Positions 1 through 8,679 are shown, counted from the first letter of the stretch. The stretch: 64,000 bases of DNA from Mycobacterium saskatchewanense (GCF_010729105.1 NZ_AP022573.1:5456001-5520000), one strand, 5' to 3'. Notes: generated by a model from the sequence alone, not told the origin. Program-made: numbers and translations.

Positions 1-9
1 CGCGCCGGC

Positions 10-855
10 TCAGAACTTTGCGACGGCCCCCGCGTCCACGGGCAAAGCCGCTCCCGTGATGTACTCCGACTCGTCGGAGGCGAGGAACAACACCGCGTTA
101 CTGACGGCACGCGCCTCGATCACCGGCACCGGCAGCATGTGGAACTGTCCGATGATCTTTGCCGCGTCGTCCATCGTGGGCTCGGCGAGGTCCGGCCTCA
201 GGGTGCGACGGAACTGCTCGTTGTCGATCATCGGCGTCAGGACGTTGCCGGGATGAATCGAGTTCACTCGAATTCGTTGCGGCGCGAGTTCGTTGGCGAG
301 TGAGTTCATCAAACCGACGACGCCATGCTTGGCCGCGGCGTAGTGGGCCATGTACCCGCCGCCACGCAGTCCCAGCATCGAGCTCACCAGGATGATGGAC
401 CCCCCGCGGCCATCCGACATGTGCGGCACCGAAACCTTGACGGTGTGCCAGACCCCGGTGAGGTTGATGTCGAGCATCGTCTGCCAGGCGGCCTCTTCGA
501 TCAGCGCCGCCGGTGCGGGACTGCCGCTGATGCCGGCGTTGGCGACGACGACGTCGGGGCGGCCCAGTTCGTCCATTCCCTGCCGCACCGCAGCGCGGAG
601 GCCCTCGAGGTCCCTCACGTCTGCCCGGGCGGTCACGACGCGCCGGCCCGTTTTCCGAACCAGCGCATCGGTCTCGTCGAGATCGTCTTCCGTAGCACCC
701 GGATAGTTGACGCCGTCGATGTCGGCGCACACGTCGATGGCGATGATGTCGGCGCCTTCTTCGGCGAGTCGGACCGCGTGCTCTCGACCTTGACCCCGCG
801 CTGCCCCAGTGATGAGCGCGACCTTGCCCGCGACCCTGCCAACGGCGTTTTGCAT
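10..855 (-). CDS. Mycofactocin-coupled SDR family oxidoreductase
   Basis: Short-chain dehydrogenase of about 281 aa. The Rossmann motif TGAARGQG is at residues 16-23, NAG at 106-108, the catalytic Ser near 158 and YAAAK at 172-176. The insertion after the second strand (DVCADIDGVNY and a following DLDET stretch) is typical of the subfamily that keeps NAD tightly bound and passes electrons to mycofactocin, so it probably oxidises an alcohol of unknown identity. I chose ATG 855 because an AAGG-type site lies just upstream and homologs usually begin shortly before GRVAGKVA; ATG 876 is an alternative adding 7 residues. It is divergent from the amidohydrolase gene and shares a palindromic operator region with it. 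The subfamily call is strong; the substrate is unknown. Confidence 0.88.
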   Translation of the reverse strand: MQNAVGRVAGKVALITGAARGQGREHAVRLAEEGADIIAIDVCADIDGVNYPGATEDDLDETDALVRKTGRRVVTARADVRDLEGLRAAVRQGMDELGRPDVVVANAGISGSPAPAALIEEAAWQTMLDINLTGVWHTVKVSVPHMSDGRGGSIILVSSMLGLRGGGYMAHYAAAKHGVVGLMNSLANELAPQRIRVNSIHPGNVLTPMIDNEQFRRTLRPDLAEPTMDDAAKIIGQFHMLPVPVIEARAVSNAVLFLASDESEYITGAALPVDAGAVAKF

Positions 856-1004
856 GGTGACCTTTCCCAGCGACATCGATCAGCCCTTGCCGAGGCCGAG
901 TTCCAACCGGAACCGTTCCATATCAGGGATCTTCTCGGCAATGGTCACCGGTTCGGACGTATCGGACGACCGGCGCAGCGCGTCAGCACTTACGCGCGCC
1001 ACTA

Positions 1005-1029
1005 GTTAACTTACAATGTGTAATGTAAC
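1005..1029. promoter_or_regulatory. Palindromic operator (TTAC/GTAA box A)
   Basis: A 25-bp inverted repeat with arms of the form GTTAnnTTACA and TGTAAnnTAAC around a 3-bp centre. It lies about 37 bp upstream of the amidohydrolase ATG and in the shared promoter region of the divergent SDR. Near-identical palindromes occur at 16905-16929 and 18274-18298, so it is likely a binding site for one TetR- or GntR-type repressor. The protein that binds it cannot be read from the DNA. Confidence 0.65.
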
Positions 1030-1065
1030 CTGTGGGCCTGTCGCTCATGCTGAAGCGAGGTAGCC

Positions 1066-2220
1066 ATGAAGGTCATCGACGTCGATTGCCATTTCGAGGT
1101 TGCGGTCACGCCCGAGGAACATCCCCTGTATGGCCTTCGGGACGTGATCCCGACGGCCGCCCAGTACATGTGTGAGACGCTCGTGGGCGACCTCTACAAC
1201 GTCACTCCGCTCGGCGACGTCCCCCCGATAGAAGAGTTCGGCGCGTTCCTGCCAGCCGAAAACCGGGCGAGTTCCGAGATTGCGACGCTGGAAAACGTGG
1301 CGGAGCCGCCCTTCGAGTCGATGACCCCCGACCAGCGGCTGGCCTGGTTCGACGAAGCCGGCATCGACTTCGCGCTGATAAATCCCGGTGCCATCGGCAT
1401 TCTGTCCTATTTCCTCGGCGAGCGCAGCGGCGAGGCGATGCGACTGTGCAACGCCTTTCACGCCGAGAGGCTGCACGGCTACACGGACCGGATGTCGCCG
1501 GTGACGATGGTCGACTGGTCCGACGTGGACAACGCCATTGCCGAACTGACCCGGATGCGCGCGCTGGGTAGCCGCGCGTTTTGGCTTCGCGCGCAACCGC
1601 ACTCGGGGATGTCACCGGCGCATCCCGACTGGGACAAGGTGTGGTCGGCGGCGACCGATCTGGGCATGGCCGCGGTGCTGCACGTCGGCATGACGCCCGC
1701 CGCCTTCAGCGGCGGGTGGGGTAACGCGGGCTGGAACAACCCGAGGGGCAGCGGGCTGGGCGGGTTCTTCCGGTTCGCCAACGCCATGCGACACCAGCCG
1801 GCGGAGATGCTGCTCGCGTCGATGGTCTACGGCGGCGTGTTCGGGCGGCACCCCACGCTGACGGTCATCACGGAGGAGATCGGCGTCGGCTGGCTGCCGT
1901 ATTTCGTGACTCGCTGCGATTTGCTGGGCTTCGCCGGCCCGTGGTGCTTTGACCGGACGCCGGGGGAGATGGTGCGCCAGCAGGTGCGTGCCGCCCCGCT
2001 GCCCGGTCTGGGCGACCCCAATCCGATCGGCGACGATCTCGCCGGCCTCGCCGAGATGTTGGTGTTCTCCTCGGATTATCCGCACGGCGAGGGCAATCGG
2101 GCCCCCCGCGCTCTGTTCTCACCGTCGCTGGCCAAGATGACCAGTCCTCAACAGGAACAGTTCCTGGGCGGCAACATCCTCGATTGCTTTGCGCGGATGG
2201 GAGATCCGCTGCCCGTCTGA
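1066..2220 (+). CDS. Amidohydrolase family protein (metal-dependent hydrolase)
   Basis: 384-aa member of the amidohydrolase-2 (ACMSD-like) TIM-barrel family, which hydrolyses or decarboxylates cyclic or aromatic acids with a divalent metal. The N-terminus has IDVDCHFE in place of the usual HxH metal pair. An internal HVGM supplies a barrel histidine, and the C-terminal FSSDYPHGEG carries the expected catalytic aspartate. The altered first metal motif is common in mycobacterial members and makes the metal set uncertain. The ATG follows a GCGAGG site. The gene is divergent from the mycofactocin-coupled SDR, with operator box A in front, and the next SDR follows after about 90 bp, suggesting co-transcription. 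Substrate unknown. Confidence 0.83.
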   Translation: MKVIDVDCHFEVAVTPEEHPLYGLRDVIPTAAQYMCETLVGDLYNVTPLGDVPPIEEFGAFLPAENRASSEIATLENVAEPPFESMTPDQRLAWFDEAGIDFALINPGAIGILSYFLGERSGEAMRLCNAFHAERLHGYTDRMSPVTMVDWSDVDNAIAELTRMRALGSRAFWLRAQPHSGMSPAHPDWDKVWSAATDLGMAAVLHVGMTPAAFSGGWGNAGWNNPRGSGLGGFFRFANAMRHQPAEMLLASMVYGGVFGRHPTLTVITEEIGVGWLPYFVTRCDLLGFAGPWCFDRTPGEMVRQQVRAAPLPGLGDPNPIGDDLAGLAEMLVFSSDYPHGEGNRAPRALFSPSLAKMTSPQQEQFLGGNILDCFARMGDPLPV

Positions 2221-2311
2221 GTCCCATTGAATGAGAGTCCGGTCAGCGGGGCGCCGCGGTGTTTGTAGTGTTACCGCGCACTGGCGGTGCAAGCGTGAGG
2301 GGTAGACGAAA

Positions 2312-3058
2312 GTGTTTGAACTCAGAGACCGCGTCGCCCTGGTCACCGGCGCTGGGCGCAACGTCGGTGCCGGCATCGCTCTGGCCCTGGCTACCCAGGG
2401 GGCCGCGGTGGGGGTCAACGACTTTCACCAAGACCGCGCCGAGGAGGTGGCCGAAGATATCCGCGCCGCGGGTGGTCGGGCGATTCCGGTGGCGTTCGAC
2501 GTGACAGATCTCGATGCGGTCCGCGCGGGGTTTGACGACCTGGCCAGTCAGTTCGGCCCCGTCGACATCCTTGTCAACAATGCCGGTACCGGCGGACCGA
2601 CCGAACCCATGCGGATGGCGGCGTTCGCCGACCTCGATCCCGATTATTGGGATCCCATCGTCCGGGTGAACCTGTTTGGGCCGATGAACTGTTGCCGGAT
2701 GGCGGTGGGATCGATGATCAAGCGCGGGTTCGGCCGGGTGATCACGATCTCCTCCGGCGCCGGCCAGACCGGGATGAACATCGGCGTATCGCCCTATGCG
2801 GCGGGAAAGGCCGGCGCGGCAGGGTTCATGCGGCACTTCGCGGTGGAGAACGCGGACAAGGGCATTACTGCAAACACCATATCGCTGGGCCTGGTGCTCG
2901 ATGACCCTTCCGTTGCTGAACTCGCGCAGATGATTCCGGTCGGTCGGCTCGGCAAACCGTCGGATGTCGGAGCGCTCGCCGTGTACCTCGCCTCCAACGA
3001 AGCGTCCTGGATCACCGGTCAAACCATCGGTCTCAACGGCGGGCAATTGGCGATCTAG
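2312..3058 (+). CDS. SDR family oxidoreductase
   Basis: 248-aa classical short-chain dehydrogenase. TGAGRNVG near residue 10 forms the nucleotide-binding turn, NNAG follows near 87, and ISS with YAAGK (about 156-160) gives the catalytic Ser-Tyr-Lys set. The end WITGQTIGLNGG is the usual SDR C-terminal signature. The start is GTG with a GAGGGG site about 10 bp upstream. It follows the amidohydrolase on the same strand and probably works on the same substrate or its product. The converging SnoaL-like gene ends 27 bp downstream. Substrate and cofactor preference cannot be read. Confidence 0.85.
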   Translation: MFELRDRVALVTGAGRNVGAGIALALATQGAAVGVNDFHQDRAEEVAEDIRAAGGRAIPVAFDVTDLDAVRAGFDDLASQFGPVDILVNNAGTGGPTEPMRMAAFADLDPDYWDPIVRVNLFGPMNCCRMAVGSMIKRGFGRVITISSGAGQTGMNIGVSPYAAGKAGAAGFMRHFAVENADKGITANTISLGLVLDDPSVAELAQMIPVGRLGKPSDVGALAVYLASNEASWITGQTIGLNGGQLAI

Positions 3059-3085
3059 GAGCCCGGACGGTGGGTGTCCGCGCCG

Positions 3086-3571
3086 TCAGGTGCCCGTTGT
3101 CTCGATGCCAGCGGAGGACAGGGATCCAAAAATCGCGGAATCCTGGGTGTCGAGCACGACGTCCAACGAGGTGAATTGCAATCCGGCCGGTCCCGGGGTC
3201 ACCGCGAAGTTGACGATCCCGCTCGAGGCGGGGACCGGTACCGAGTTACTGGTGACGGTGACGAAGATGTAGCAGCGCGCGTTCGTGACGTCTCCGTCGC
3301 GTCCGGTGCGAAAGACATTGGTGCTGTTGTGGCGCAACGGGTACGGGGTTTGGGTGCGGTGCTCGGTGAGCCAGGCCATCGTTTCGTCGCGGCCGCGCAG
3401 ATCCGCGTGGAGCATGTCCTCGAACGGGCTGGCACCGGTATCGCTGCGGCCGGTGTAGTGAACGCCGTCGGCGAGCCGGGCGGCGATTTCCTCAGCGTTC
3501 CATTCGTCGTAATGGTGCCAGAATCCGGCGACGAACTCCTGCAATTCGCCCGGCGAGATGTCCTTGCCCAC
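3086..3571 (-). CDS. SnoaL/NTF2-like protein
   Basis: Predicted 161-aa protein with a GTG start chosen because GGGAG lies about 8 bp upstream; the frame stays open far upstream, but that stretch looks non-coding. The N-terminal helix pattern (GELQEFVAGFWHHYDEWNAEEIAARLADG) followed by VHYTGR and a beta-rich C-terminal half fits the cone-shaped NTF2/SnoaL fold used by polyketide cyclases, ketosteroid isomerases and ring-hydroxylating dioxygenase small subunits. No catalytic residue can be assigned. It is divergent from the aldehyde dehydrogenase and probably serves the same pathway as an isomerase, dehydratase or binding protein. Confidence 0.72.
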   Translation of the reverse strand: MGKDISPGELQEFVAGFWHHYDEWNAEEIAARLADGVHYTGRSDTGASPFEDMLHADLRGRDETMAWLTEHRTQTPYPLRHNSTNVFRTGRDGDVTNARCYIFVTVTSNSVPVPASSGIVNFAVTPGPAGLQFTSLDVVLDTQDSAIFGSLSSAGIETTGT

Positions 3572-3799
3572 TCGTGTTCTCCCATCGATCGGGCTATCTG
3601 AAGCGGTGTCGCGTATCGGACGGAAGCGGGTGACGTCGCAGTCGTTGTGCGCACCAGAGCGCTTCGTGAGTCCCCCTCCGAAGGTAGGGGTGCCGTTGCG
3701 ATGGCGGCGGGGGGACTCTCGCTGGGTGGGACATATCGGCCTTCCGCCGCGGCCTCGGTTGTTGGATACGGGGGGCCACGTGTCGTTTGGGAGGAGGAG

Positions 3800-5269
3800 A
3801 TGATGCCGAGCACCGGTTTCAAGAGCGAGTGGGACAAGCTCTTCGTCGGCGGCAGATGGACCGAGCCGTCGACGGCAGACGTCCTCGAAGTGCACTCGCC
3901 GGCCACCCGCGCAGTGGTGGGCAAGGTCCCGCTGGCCGGCCGGGCCGACGTCGACGCCGCGTGCGCCGTCGCGCGCGGGGCCTTCGACGAGGGCCCGTGG
4001 CCAAATATGCTGCCGCAGGAGCGCGCCGCGGTGCTGGCCGCGGCCGTGAAGCAAATGGAGGAACGCGCCGACGAGCTGAAGTTCCTCCTCTCCGCCGAGA
4101 CGGGTCAGCCCCCGACGACGATCGACATGATGCAGTACGGCGCTGCCATGTCGGCGTTCGAGTACTACGTGGGTGCGGCCGAAAACTTCAGGTGGCGCGA
4201 GATACGCGACGGTATCTACGGGCGGACCCTCGTCGTGCGCGAGCCGATCGGCGTGGTCGGTGCGATCACCGCCTGGAACTTGCCGCTCTTCCTGGCGGCC
4301 AACAAGGTCGCCCCCGCGTTGATCGCGGGCTGCACCGTCGTGCTCAAGCCGGCGGCCGAAACACCGCTGTCGGTGTGCGCGATGGCGGACATGTTCGCTG
4401 ACGCCGGACTGCCCGAGGGCGTGTTGTCGATCGTTCCCGGCGGTCCGGATACGGGCCGGGCGCTGACCGCCAATCCGGAGGTCGACAAATTCACGTTCAC
4501 CGGCAGCTCGGCTGTTGGCAGGGAAATCGGCAAGATCGCGGCAGAAAGGCTCAAGCCATGTGCGCTGGAACTCGGCGGCAAGTCGGCGGCGATCATCCTG
4601 GAGGACGCCGACCTGGATTCCAGCATGCCCATGCTGCTGTTGGCCTGCTTGATGAATTGCGGGCAGGCCTGTGTCGCGCAGACGCGCATCCTGGCACCAC
4701 GGTCACGCTATGACGAAGTCGTCGACAAGGTGTCGACCGGTTTTGCGGGGATGCGCATCGGGTTGCCGGATGACCCCACCGCGATGATCGGGCCGCTCAT
4801 CTCCGAGAAGCAGCGTGAGCGCGTTGAGGGCTACATCAGAAAGGGCATCGAAGAAGGCGCGCGAATCGTGACGGGGGGCGGGCGGCCCGAGGGCCTCAAC
4901 GGCGGCTGGTTCTTGGAGCCGACGGTGTTCGCCGATGTCGACAACTCGATGGTCATCGCGCAGGAGGAGATCTTCGGCCCGGTTGCGGCGATCATCCCGT
5001 ACGAGACCGAGGAGGAAGCGGTGCGCATCGCCAACGACTCGGTCTACGGGCTGGCCGGCAGCGTCTGGACCACCGACAACGCCAGGGCGTTGAAGGTCGC
5101 CTCGCAGATCCGCACCGGCACTTACGCCGTCAACATGTACGCCTTCGATCCCGGCGCCCCGTTCGGGGGCTATAAGAATTCGGGCATCGGCCGGGAGAAC
5201 GGTCCGGAGGGCATCGAGCAATACACCCAGGCGAAGAGCGTATTGCTGCCACCCGGTTACGCACCCTAA
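3800..5269 (+). CDS. Aldehyde dehydrogenase family protein
   Basis: About 489 aa, the normal ALDH length, oxidising an aldehyde to the acid with NAD(P)+. GAITAWNLPLFL is the nucleotide-binding segment. LELGGKS carries the general base at about Glu257, and NCGQACVAQTR gives the nucleophile at about Cys291. EEIFGPV and the C-terminal PFGGYKNSGIGREN motif are also present. The reading frame is open from 3647, but GGGAGGAGG immediately before ATG 3800 (a second ATG is at 3803) fixes the start. It is divergent from a SnoaL-like gene across about 230 bp and upstream of a DapB-like gene. A pathway aldehyde is likely, with identity unknown. Confidence 0.93.
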   Translation: MMPSTGFKSEWDKLFVGGRWTEPSTADVLEVHSPATRAVVGKVPLAGRADVDAACAVARGAFDEGPWPNMLPQERAAVLAAAVKQMEERADELKFLLSAETGQPPTTIDMMQYGAAMSAFEYYVGAAENFRWREIRDGIYGRTLVVREPIGVVGAITAWNLPLFLAANKVAPALIAGCTVVLKPAAETPLSVCAMADMFADAGLPEGVLSIVPGGPDTGRALTANPEVDKFTFTGSSAVGREIGKIAAERLKPCALELGGKSAAIILEDADLDSSMPMLLLACLMNCGQACVAQTRILAPRSRYDEVVDKVSTGFAGMRIGLPDDPTAMIGPLISEKQRERVEGYIRKGIEEGARIVTGGGRPEGLNGGWFLEPTVFADVDNSMVIAQEEIFGPVAAIIPYETEEEAVRIANDSVYGLAGSVWTTDNARALKVASQIRTGTYAVNMYAFDPGAPFGGYKNSGIGRENGPEGIEQYTQAKSVLLPPGYAP

Positions 5270-5370
5270 CTCAGCCCTGGGCCGGAACCCGAATAAGCTG
5301 TCGCGCAGGGATTCTGGGCCTTCGCGCGAGGTGGCCTCGCTCTGTTCATCGACGATAGGAGACACCAAGC

Positions 5371-6474
5371 ATGGCATCCCACACGCAGCGGAGTATCCGG
5401 GTATTCCAAGTCGCCACAGGCAATCTGGGCACGGAGATGATCCGCCGCATCGCGCGTCATCCCGACCTGGACCTCGTCGGTCTGCACTGCTACACGCCCG
5501 AGAAGATCGGCCGGGACGCCGGCGAGATCGTGGGGTTGCCGCCAACCGGCGTGATCGCGACCGGTTCGGTCGATGAAATCATCGCCGCCCGGCCCGATGT
5601 GATGACGTTTCACGGCGTGTTCCCGGATTTCGGCCTCTACGAACGGGTCCTCGAGTCAGGCATCAACATCGTCACCACCGCCGACTGGATCACCGGCCAC
5701 CACCGTGACCAGAACTACCCGCACCCGTCCGGCAACGCACCCAGCACGGTGCTGGAGGAGGCCTGCCGGCGCGGTGGCGCAACGTTTTATGGCACGGGGA
5801 TGAACCCCGGCCTCTGCCATATTCTCGGCGTCATCCATAGCTGCGACGTCGCCGAGATAAGGTATGTCAGCGTCACCGAGTCGACGGACGCGTCGTGCCA
5901 TCACTCGGTCGGTTCCTGGGACAACTGCGGATTCGCCCGGCCCGTCGATGATCCGGCGGTGCCACGCATGCTCGAGATCGGCAGCCGCGTCTACGCCGAC
6001 GGTGTCTACCTGCTTGCCGACTGCTTCGGCGTCGAACTCGATGGGCCGCCCGAATTCGAATATGTCCTTGGCGCATGCACCGAGGACATCGACCTCGGTT
6101 GGTACTTCATGGCCAAGGGCACGCTGGGCGCGTGCCGGTTGCGCTACATCGGCAAGGTCGACGGCGTGCCTCGCATCGAGTCGGTGATCGAGCTGGCGAT
6201 GAGTCCCCGGACCGAGCCGCGGATCGATGTGAAGGGCTGCTACATCACCAAGATTGACGCCGACCCGGTCATCTACAGCAAGCAGCTCATCCTCCCGCGG
6301 CCCGGCGCCGACTTCTCCGGTCCGGACGCGTTCGCATCGGTCGGCATGACCGTCACCGGCATGCCGGCGTTGAACTCCATCCGCGCGGTCGTCGAGGCGC
6401 CTCCCGGATGCATCACGAGCGCCGACCTACCGCTCCGGGCATTCGCGGGGCGGTTCGCGCCGGCAGATCTTTGA
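5371..6474 (+). CDS. DapB-like NAD(P)-dependent dehydrogenase
   Basis: 367-aa protein of the dihydrodipicolinate-reductase-like group common in mycobacteria. The Rossmann N-terminus reads FQVATGNLGTEMIRRIARHP, with a GxxG turn, followed by an alpha/beta domain with DVMTFHGVFPDF. GMNPGLCHI is the conserved middle motif in 2,4-diaminopentanoate-dehydrogenase-type proteins. True DapB is about 250 aa, so this is not the lysine-pathway enzyme. It lies about 100 bp after the aldehyde dehydrogenase on the same strand and is probably part of the same transcription unit. Whether it reduces an imine, aldehyde or ketone cannot be told. Confidence 0.78.
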   Translation: MASHTQRSIRVFQVATGNLGTEMIRRIARHPDLDLVGLHCYTPEKIGRDAGEIVGLPPTGVIATGSVDEIIAARPDVMTFHGVFPDFGLYERVLESGINIVTTADWITGHHRDQNYPHPSGNAPSTVLEEACRRGGATFYGTGMNPGLCHILGVIHSCDVAEIRYVSVTESTDASCHHSVGSWDNCGFARPVDDPAVPRMLEIGSRVYADGVYLLADCFGVELDGPPEFEYVLGACTEDIDLGWYFMAKGTLGACRLRYIGKVDGVPRIESVIELAMSPRTEPRIDVKGCYITKIDADPVIYSKQLILPRPGADFSGPDAFASVGMTVTGMPALNSIRAVVEAPPGCITSADLPLRAFAGRFAPADL

Positions 6475-6508
6475 CATGTCGCACCCGTCCGGCGGAGCGC
6501 GCCCAGGA

Positions 6509-6650
6509 AGCGTCAGCCGTCGCGGCCTCGGCCCAGCGGTAGCCGGCCTTGCCGGCCGGAGAGCGCACGATCTTCGATACGAGGATGAAGGCCTTGGGCA
6601 GCTTATATCGTGCGATGTGCTCCCTGCAGGCATCGAGAAGTTCCTGATCG
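6509..6650 (-). pseudogene. Remnant of a fatty-acyl-CoA synthetase (FadD) C-terminus
   Basis: On the minus strand about 47 codons read as the extreme C-terminus of an AMP-forming acyl-CoA synthetase. The pieces are CREHIARYKLPKAF, then VSKIVRSPAGKAGYRW, which match the conserved C-terminal domain including the catalytic-lysine region (PAGK). Upstream codons in the same frame have no synthetase similarity and no start, so some 500 residues are missing. It is a sheared gene tail left after a deletion or insertion, not a functional gene. The neighbouring DNA is less GC-rich than the flanking genes, as expected for a breakpoint. Confidence 0.75.
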
Positions 6651-6899
6651 CAACGTGTCCCACCCTGGCCTTTCTGCGTAGTCGCTTCCCGACGTCGAAA
6701 GAAATCGCTATTTTTCTTACGTCTTGTAGTGATAATGTATGGCGACGCTCGCCACGCGCGGGCAACAGAAGGAGTGCGCCCGGTGAGATCGTCTCTCACT
6801 CGAAAGTCATTCCGCGCGAGCTGATTCGATCGTCCACCGGGTTGTGGGCCGAGTGCTCGTTGACGTCCTGAGTCGACCCAACAGTAGAAGGGAGCATTG
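6651..6899. other. Intergenic region with AT-richer promoter-like stretch
   Basis: No convincing coding sequence. Around 6700-6745 the composition drops well below the local GC level (TTTTTCTTACG, then GATAATGTATGG), which could hold a promoter for the hypothetical gene at 6900. A GTGAGA/TCTCAC palindrome follows at 6783-6799, and AAGGGAG just before 6900 is the ribosome binding site of that gene. The region probably spans the breakpoint that truncated the acyl-CoA synthetase. Confidence 0.4.
6783..6799. promoter_or_regulatory. Candidate operator palindrome GTGAGA-n5-TCTCAC
   Basis: Perfect 6-bp arms separated by 5 bp, about 100 bp upstream of the hypothetical gene at 6900. The half-site GTGAG resembles the palindrome in front of the Rieske oxygenase (12950-12967), although the spacing differs by one base. 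It may be a repressor site; that is inference from symmetry and position only. Confidence 0.35.
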
Positions 6900-7580
6900 G
6901 TGACCACTGAGCCGGATGTCTCGACCGCGACGCGCTATCGGCTTGACGTGATCGCGCCGCGGTTGGCCGATTTGGTGCAGCATACGGGCGGGTGGTTGTT
7001 CGACCATGTGATGGCCGGCTGGGACGTGACGGCGCTGCTTCCCGAGTGCTCAGACCCGAGACCCTTGCGCATCCTCGGCGTGCGGGTCGCGACCTTCAAT
7101 GATGAGCCGGGTGAGGACTGCGGGCGAGTCGCCACCACGGTCGCGGTGTGCGAGGCCATCTACCGCGAGCGGGCGGGCGTCCGCCGTCACCTCGACCACG
7201 CGGCGGAGCACGGCAGTGAGGTAGTGCTCTGGCCCGGCGATCCCGTCGTGCACACGGTGCCCAAAATGGGCCAGATGCACCATCGACTGACCCGTGCCGC
7301 GTGCGTGTTCAAAGCCGAAGCGTTAGGAGCCCTGACCGGTGGTCGGGCAACCGCTCCCTCGGAATGGTTGGAATGGTTCCAGTGCCTGACGTGCAACTCG
7401 GCGGCGTCATCGCCTGAGGCAGGGTTTATGTCCTCACAAATGCCGCGACGCGCGTTCAAATGTGGCCCTTCGTCGCCTGCGTCGGTCGCGTGCGACCGCC
7501 CGATTAAATCTGAAAGCACGGTCACGCGCCGCGCGGAACGCCGGCTGTCAGACACCACGACAAGAAGGAGCAGCTGTTGA
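6900..7580 (+). CDS. Hypothetical mycobacterial protein
   Basis: About 226 aa from GTG 6900, chosen because AAGGGAG sits at good spacing; a TTG one codon upstream is less likely. The first roughly 150 residues (YRLDVIAPRLADLV, GGWLFDHVMAGWDV, PKMGQMHHRLTRAA) look like a globular protein of a lineage-specific kind with no function I can name. The last 70 residues are rich in Ser, Arg and Thr and run through DNA that looks more like a promoter. The original stop may therefore have been lost, or the annotated tail may be an artefact. The stop overlaps the next ATG as TGATG. Confidence 0.55.
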   Translation: MTTEPDVSTATRYRLDVIAPRLADLVQHTGGWLFDHVMAGWDVTALLPECSDPRPLRILGVRVATFNDEPGEDCGRVATTVAVCEAIYRERAGVRRHLDHAAEHGSEVVLWPGDPVVHTVPKMGQMHHRLTRAACVFKAEALGALTGGRATAPSEWLEWFQCLTCNSAASSPEAGFMSSQMPRRAFKCGPSSPASVACDRPIKSESTVTRRAERRLSDTTTRRSSC

Positions 7581-7651
7581 TGAACCGATACGCGCGGTTC
7601 GCGACCGTCGACCGGCGGTCTCCTGCCGAGGATTGGCCGTCGACCCGATGA
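7580..7651 (+). CDS. Possible 23-aa small ORF coupled to the next gene
   Basis: ATG 7580 follows an AGAAGGAG site, runs 23 codons (MNRYARF to the end WPSTR) and stops at TGA 7649-7651, which overlaps the ATG of the next gene as ATGA. It also begins inside the preceding stop. The strong ribosome binding site here, and the lack of one for the downstream gene, suggest either a leader peptide that delivers ribosomes by coupling or the N-terminus of the downstream gene split by a frameshift. No similarity is recognised. Confidence 0.3.
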   Translation: MNRYARFATVDRRSPAEDWPSTR

Positions 7652-8589
7652 CCGTCGAGCCGTTGCAGCCGAATGAATCCGACGAGCGGCCCCACCCCGC
7701 CGAGACGGCGCCGCTGTGGAACGAGAGCTGGTACTTCGATTTCGCCGACGCAACGCGGGGGATCGGCGGATGGGTTCGCCTGGGGCTCATGCCCAACGAG
7801 GACGTTGCCTGGATATGTGCGCTGGTGTGTGGGCCCGACCTGCCTACGCTCGCGGTGTTGGACTTCAACGCGGCACTGCCGGCCGACCCCACCAAGGTAC
7901 AGACCGACAACATAGATCTGACGCTGGAACCGATTGAGCCGCTCAAGAAATATCGCGTATCAGTACGCGGACGCGGCCAAGCGCACCGGGACCCGGCGAC
8001 GCTGTTGCGCAGCAACCCAGTTGACGCCGAAGAGATCGATCTTGCGATGGATCTGATCTGGACGACGGCCGGTATCCCGTACCTCTACCGGCTTACCCCC
8101 CGTTATGAGATCCCGTGCACCGTCTCGGGAACCGTGCGCTGGGGCGACTCCACGATCGAACTCGATGCCGTTCCCGGACAACGTGATCACTCCTGGGGGG
8201 TCCGCGACTGGTGGGGCGGCCTGGAGTGGATGTGGTGTGCATTGCACCTCGACGACGGGCGGCATCTACACATCGTCGATGCGCGTCTGGCGGGCCTGGC
8301 CAACACGGTCATCGGTTACGTTCAGCAATCCGACACGGGTTTGGTAGAGCTCGAGGCGGCCGAAGTCGAAGAAGCGTTTGCCGACAACGGATTGCCGATC
8401 TCCAGCATGATCCGCTTGGAGCCAGGCGGGGTCGAGGCCACCGTGGAGATCGGCGGCCACGCACCGGTCCGGCTGGTCTCGCCAACCGGTCAGCTCAGTC
8501 ACTTCCCGCGCGCGTGGGTCAAGGTCACCACCTCGGATGGAGGCAAGGGCGTCGGGTGGATTGAGTGGAACAGGGTACAGTCGCGCTGA
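7648..8589 (+). CDS. DUF7064/DUF7065-type, lipocalin-like protein
   Basis: About 313 aa from ATG 7648. The N-terminal half begins LWNESWYFDFADATRGIGG and continues as beta-rich sequence. The second half contains PGQRDHSWGVRDWWGG and a stretch with HLDDGRHLHIVDAR. This two-domain layout is found in actinobacterial proteins distantly related to the AttH/CrtC lipocalin-like hydratases; DHSWG is the most conserved element. No enzymatic role is established. The frame is open upstream to 7462, but the PLQPNESDERPHP start fits the family. It sits among catabolic genes and may bind or hydrate a hydrophobic substrate (inference). Confidence 0.6.
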   Translation: MTVEPLQPNESDERPHPAETAPLWNESWYFDFADATRGIGGWVRLGLMPNEDVAWICALVCGPDLPTLAVLDFNAALPADPTKVQTDNIDLTLEPIEPLKKYRVSVRGRGQAHRDPATLLRSNPVDAEEIDLAMDLIWTTAGIPYLYRLTPRYEIPCTVSGTVRWGDSTIELDAVPGQRDHSWGVRDWWGGLEWMWCALHLDDGRHLHIVDARLAGLANTVIGYVQQSDTGLVELEAAEVEEAFADNGLPISSMIRLEPGGVEATVEIGGHAPVRLVSPTGQLSHFPRAWVKVTTSDGGKGVGWIEWNRVQSR

Positions 8590-8679
8590 CAGCCAGCCGC
8601 CGAACACCCCGCGTGGGTCGGTTGGCGCAGAATGCCAGCCCTGCATCCACGTTCGCGTGAGTCAAGTGGAAGGACCGTA

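Noticed and set aside
3572..4054. Upstream extension of the SnoaL-like gene
   Set aside because: The extra residues are antisense to the aldehyde dehydrogenase, and a good GGGAG site marks the GTG at 3571.
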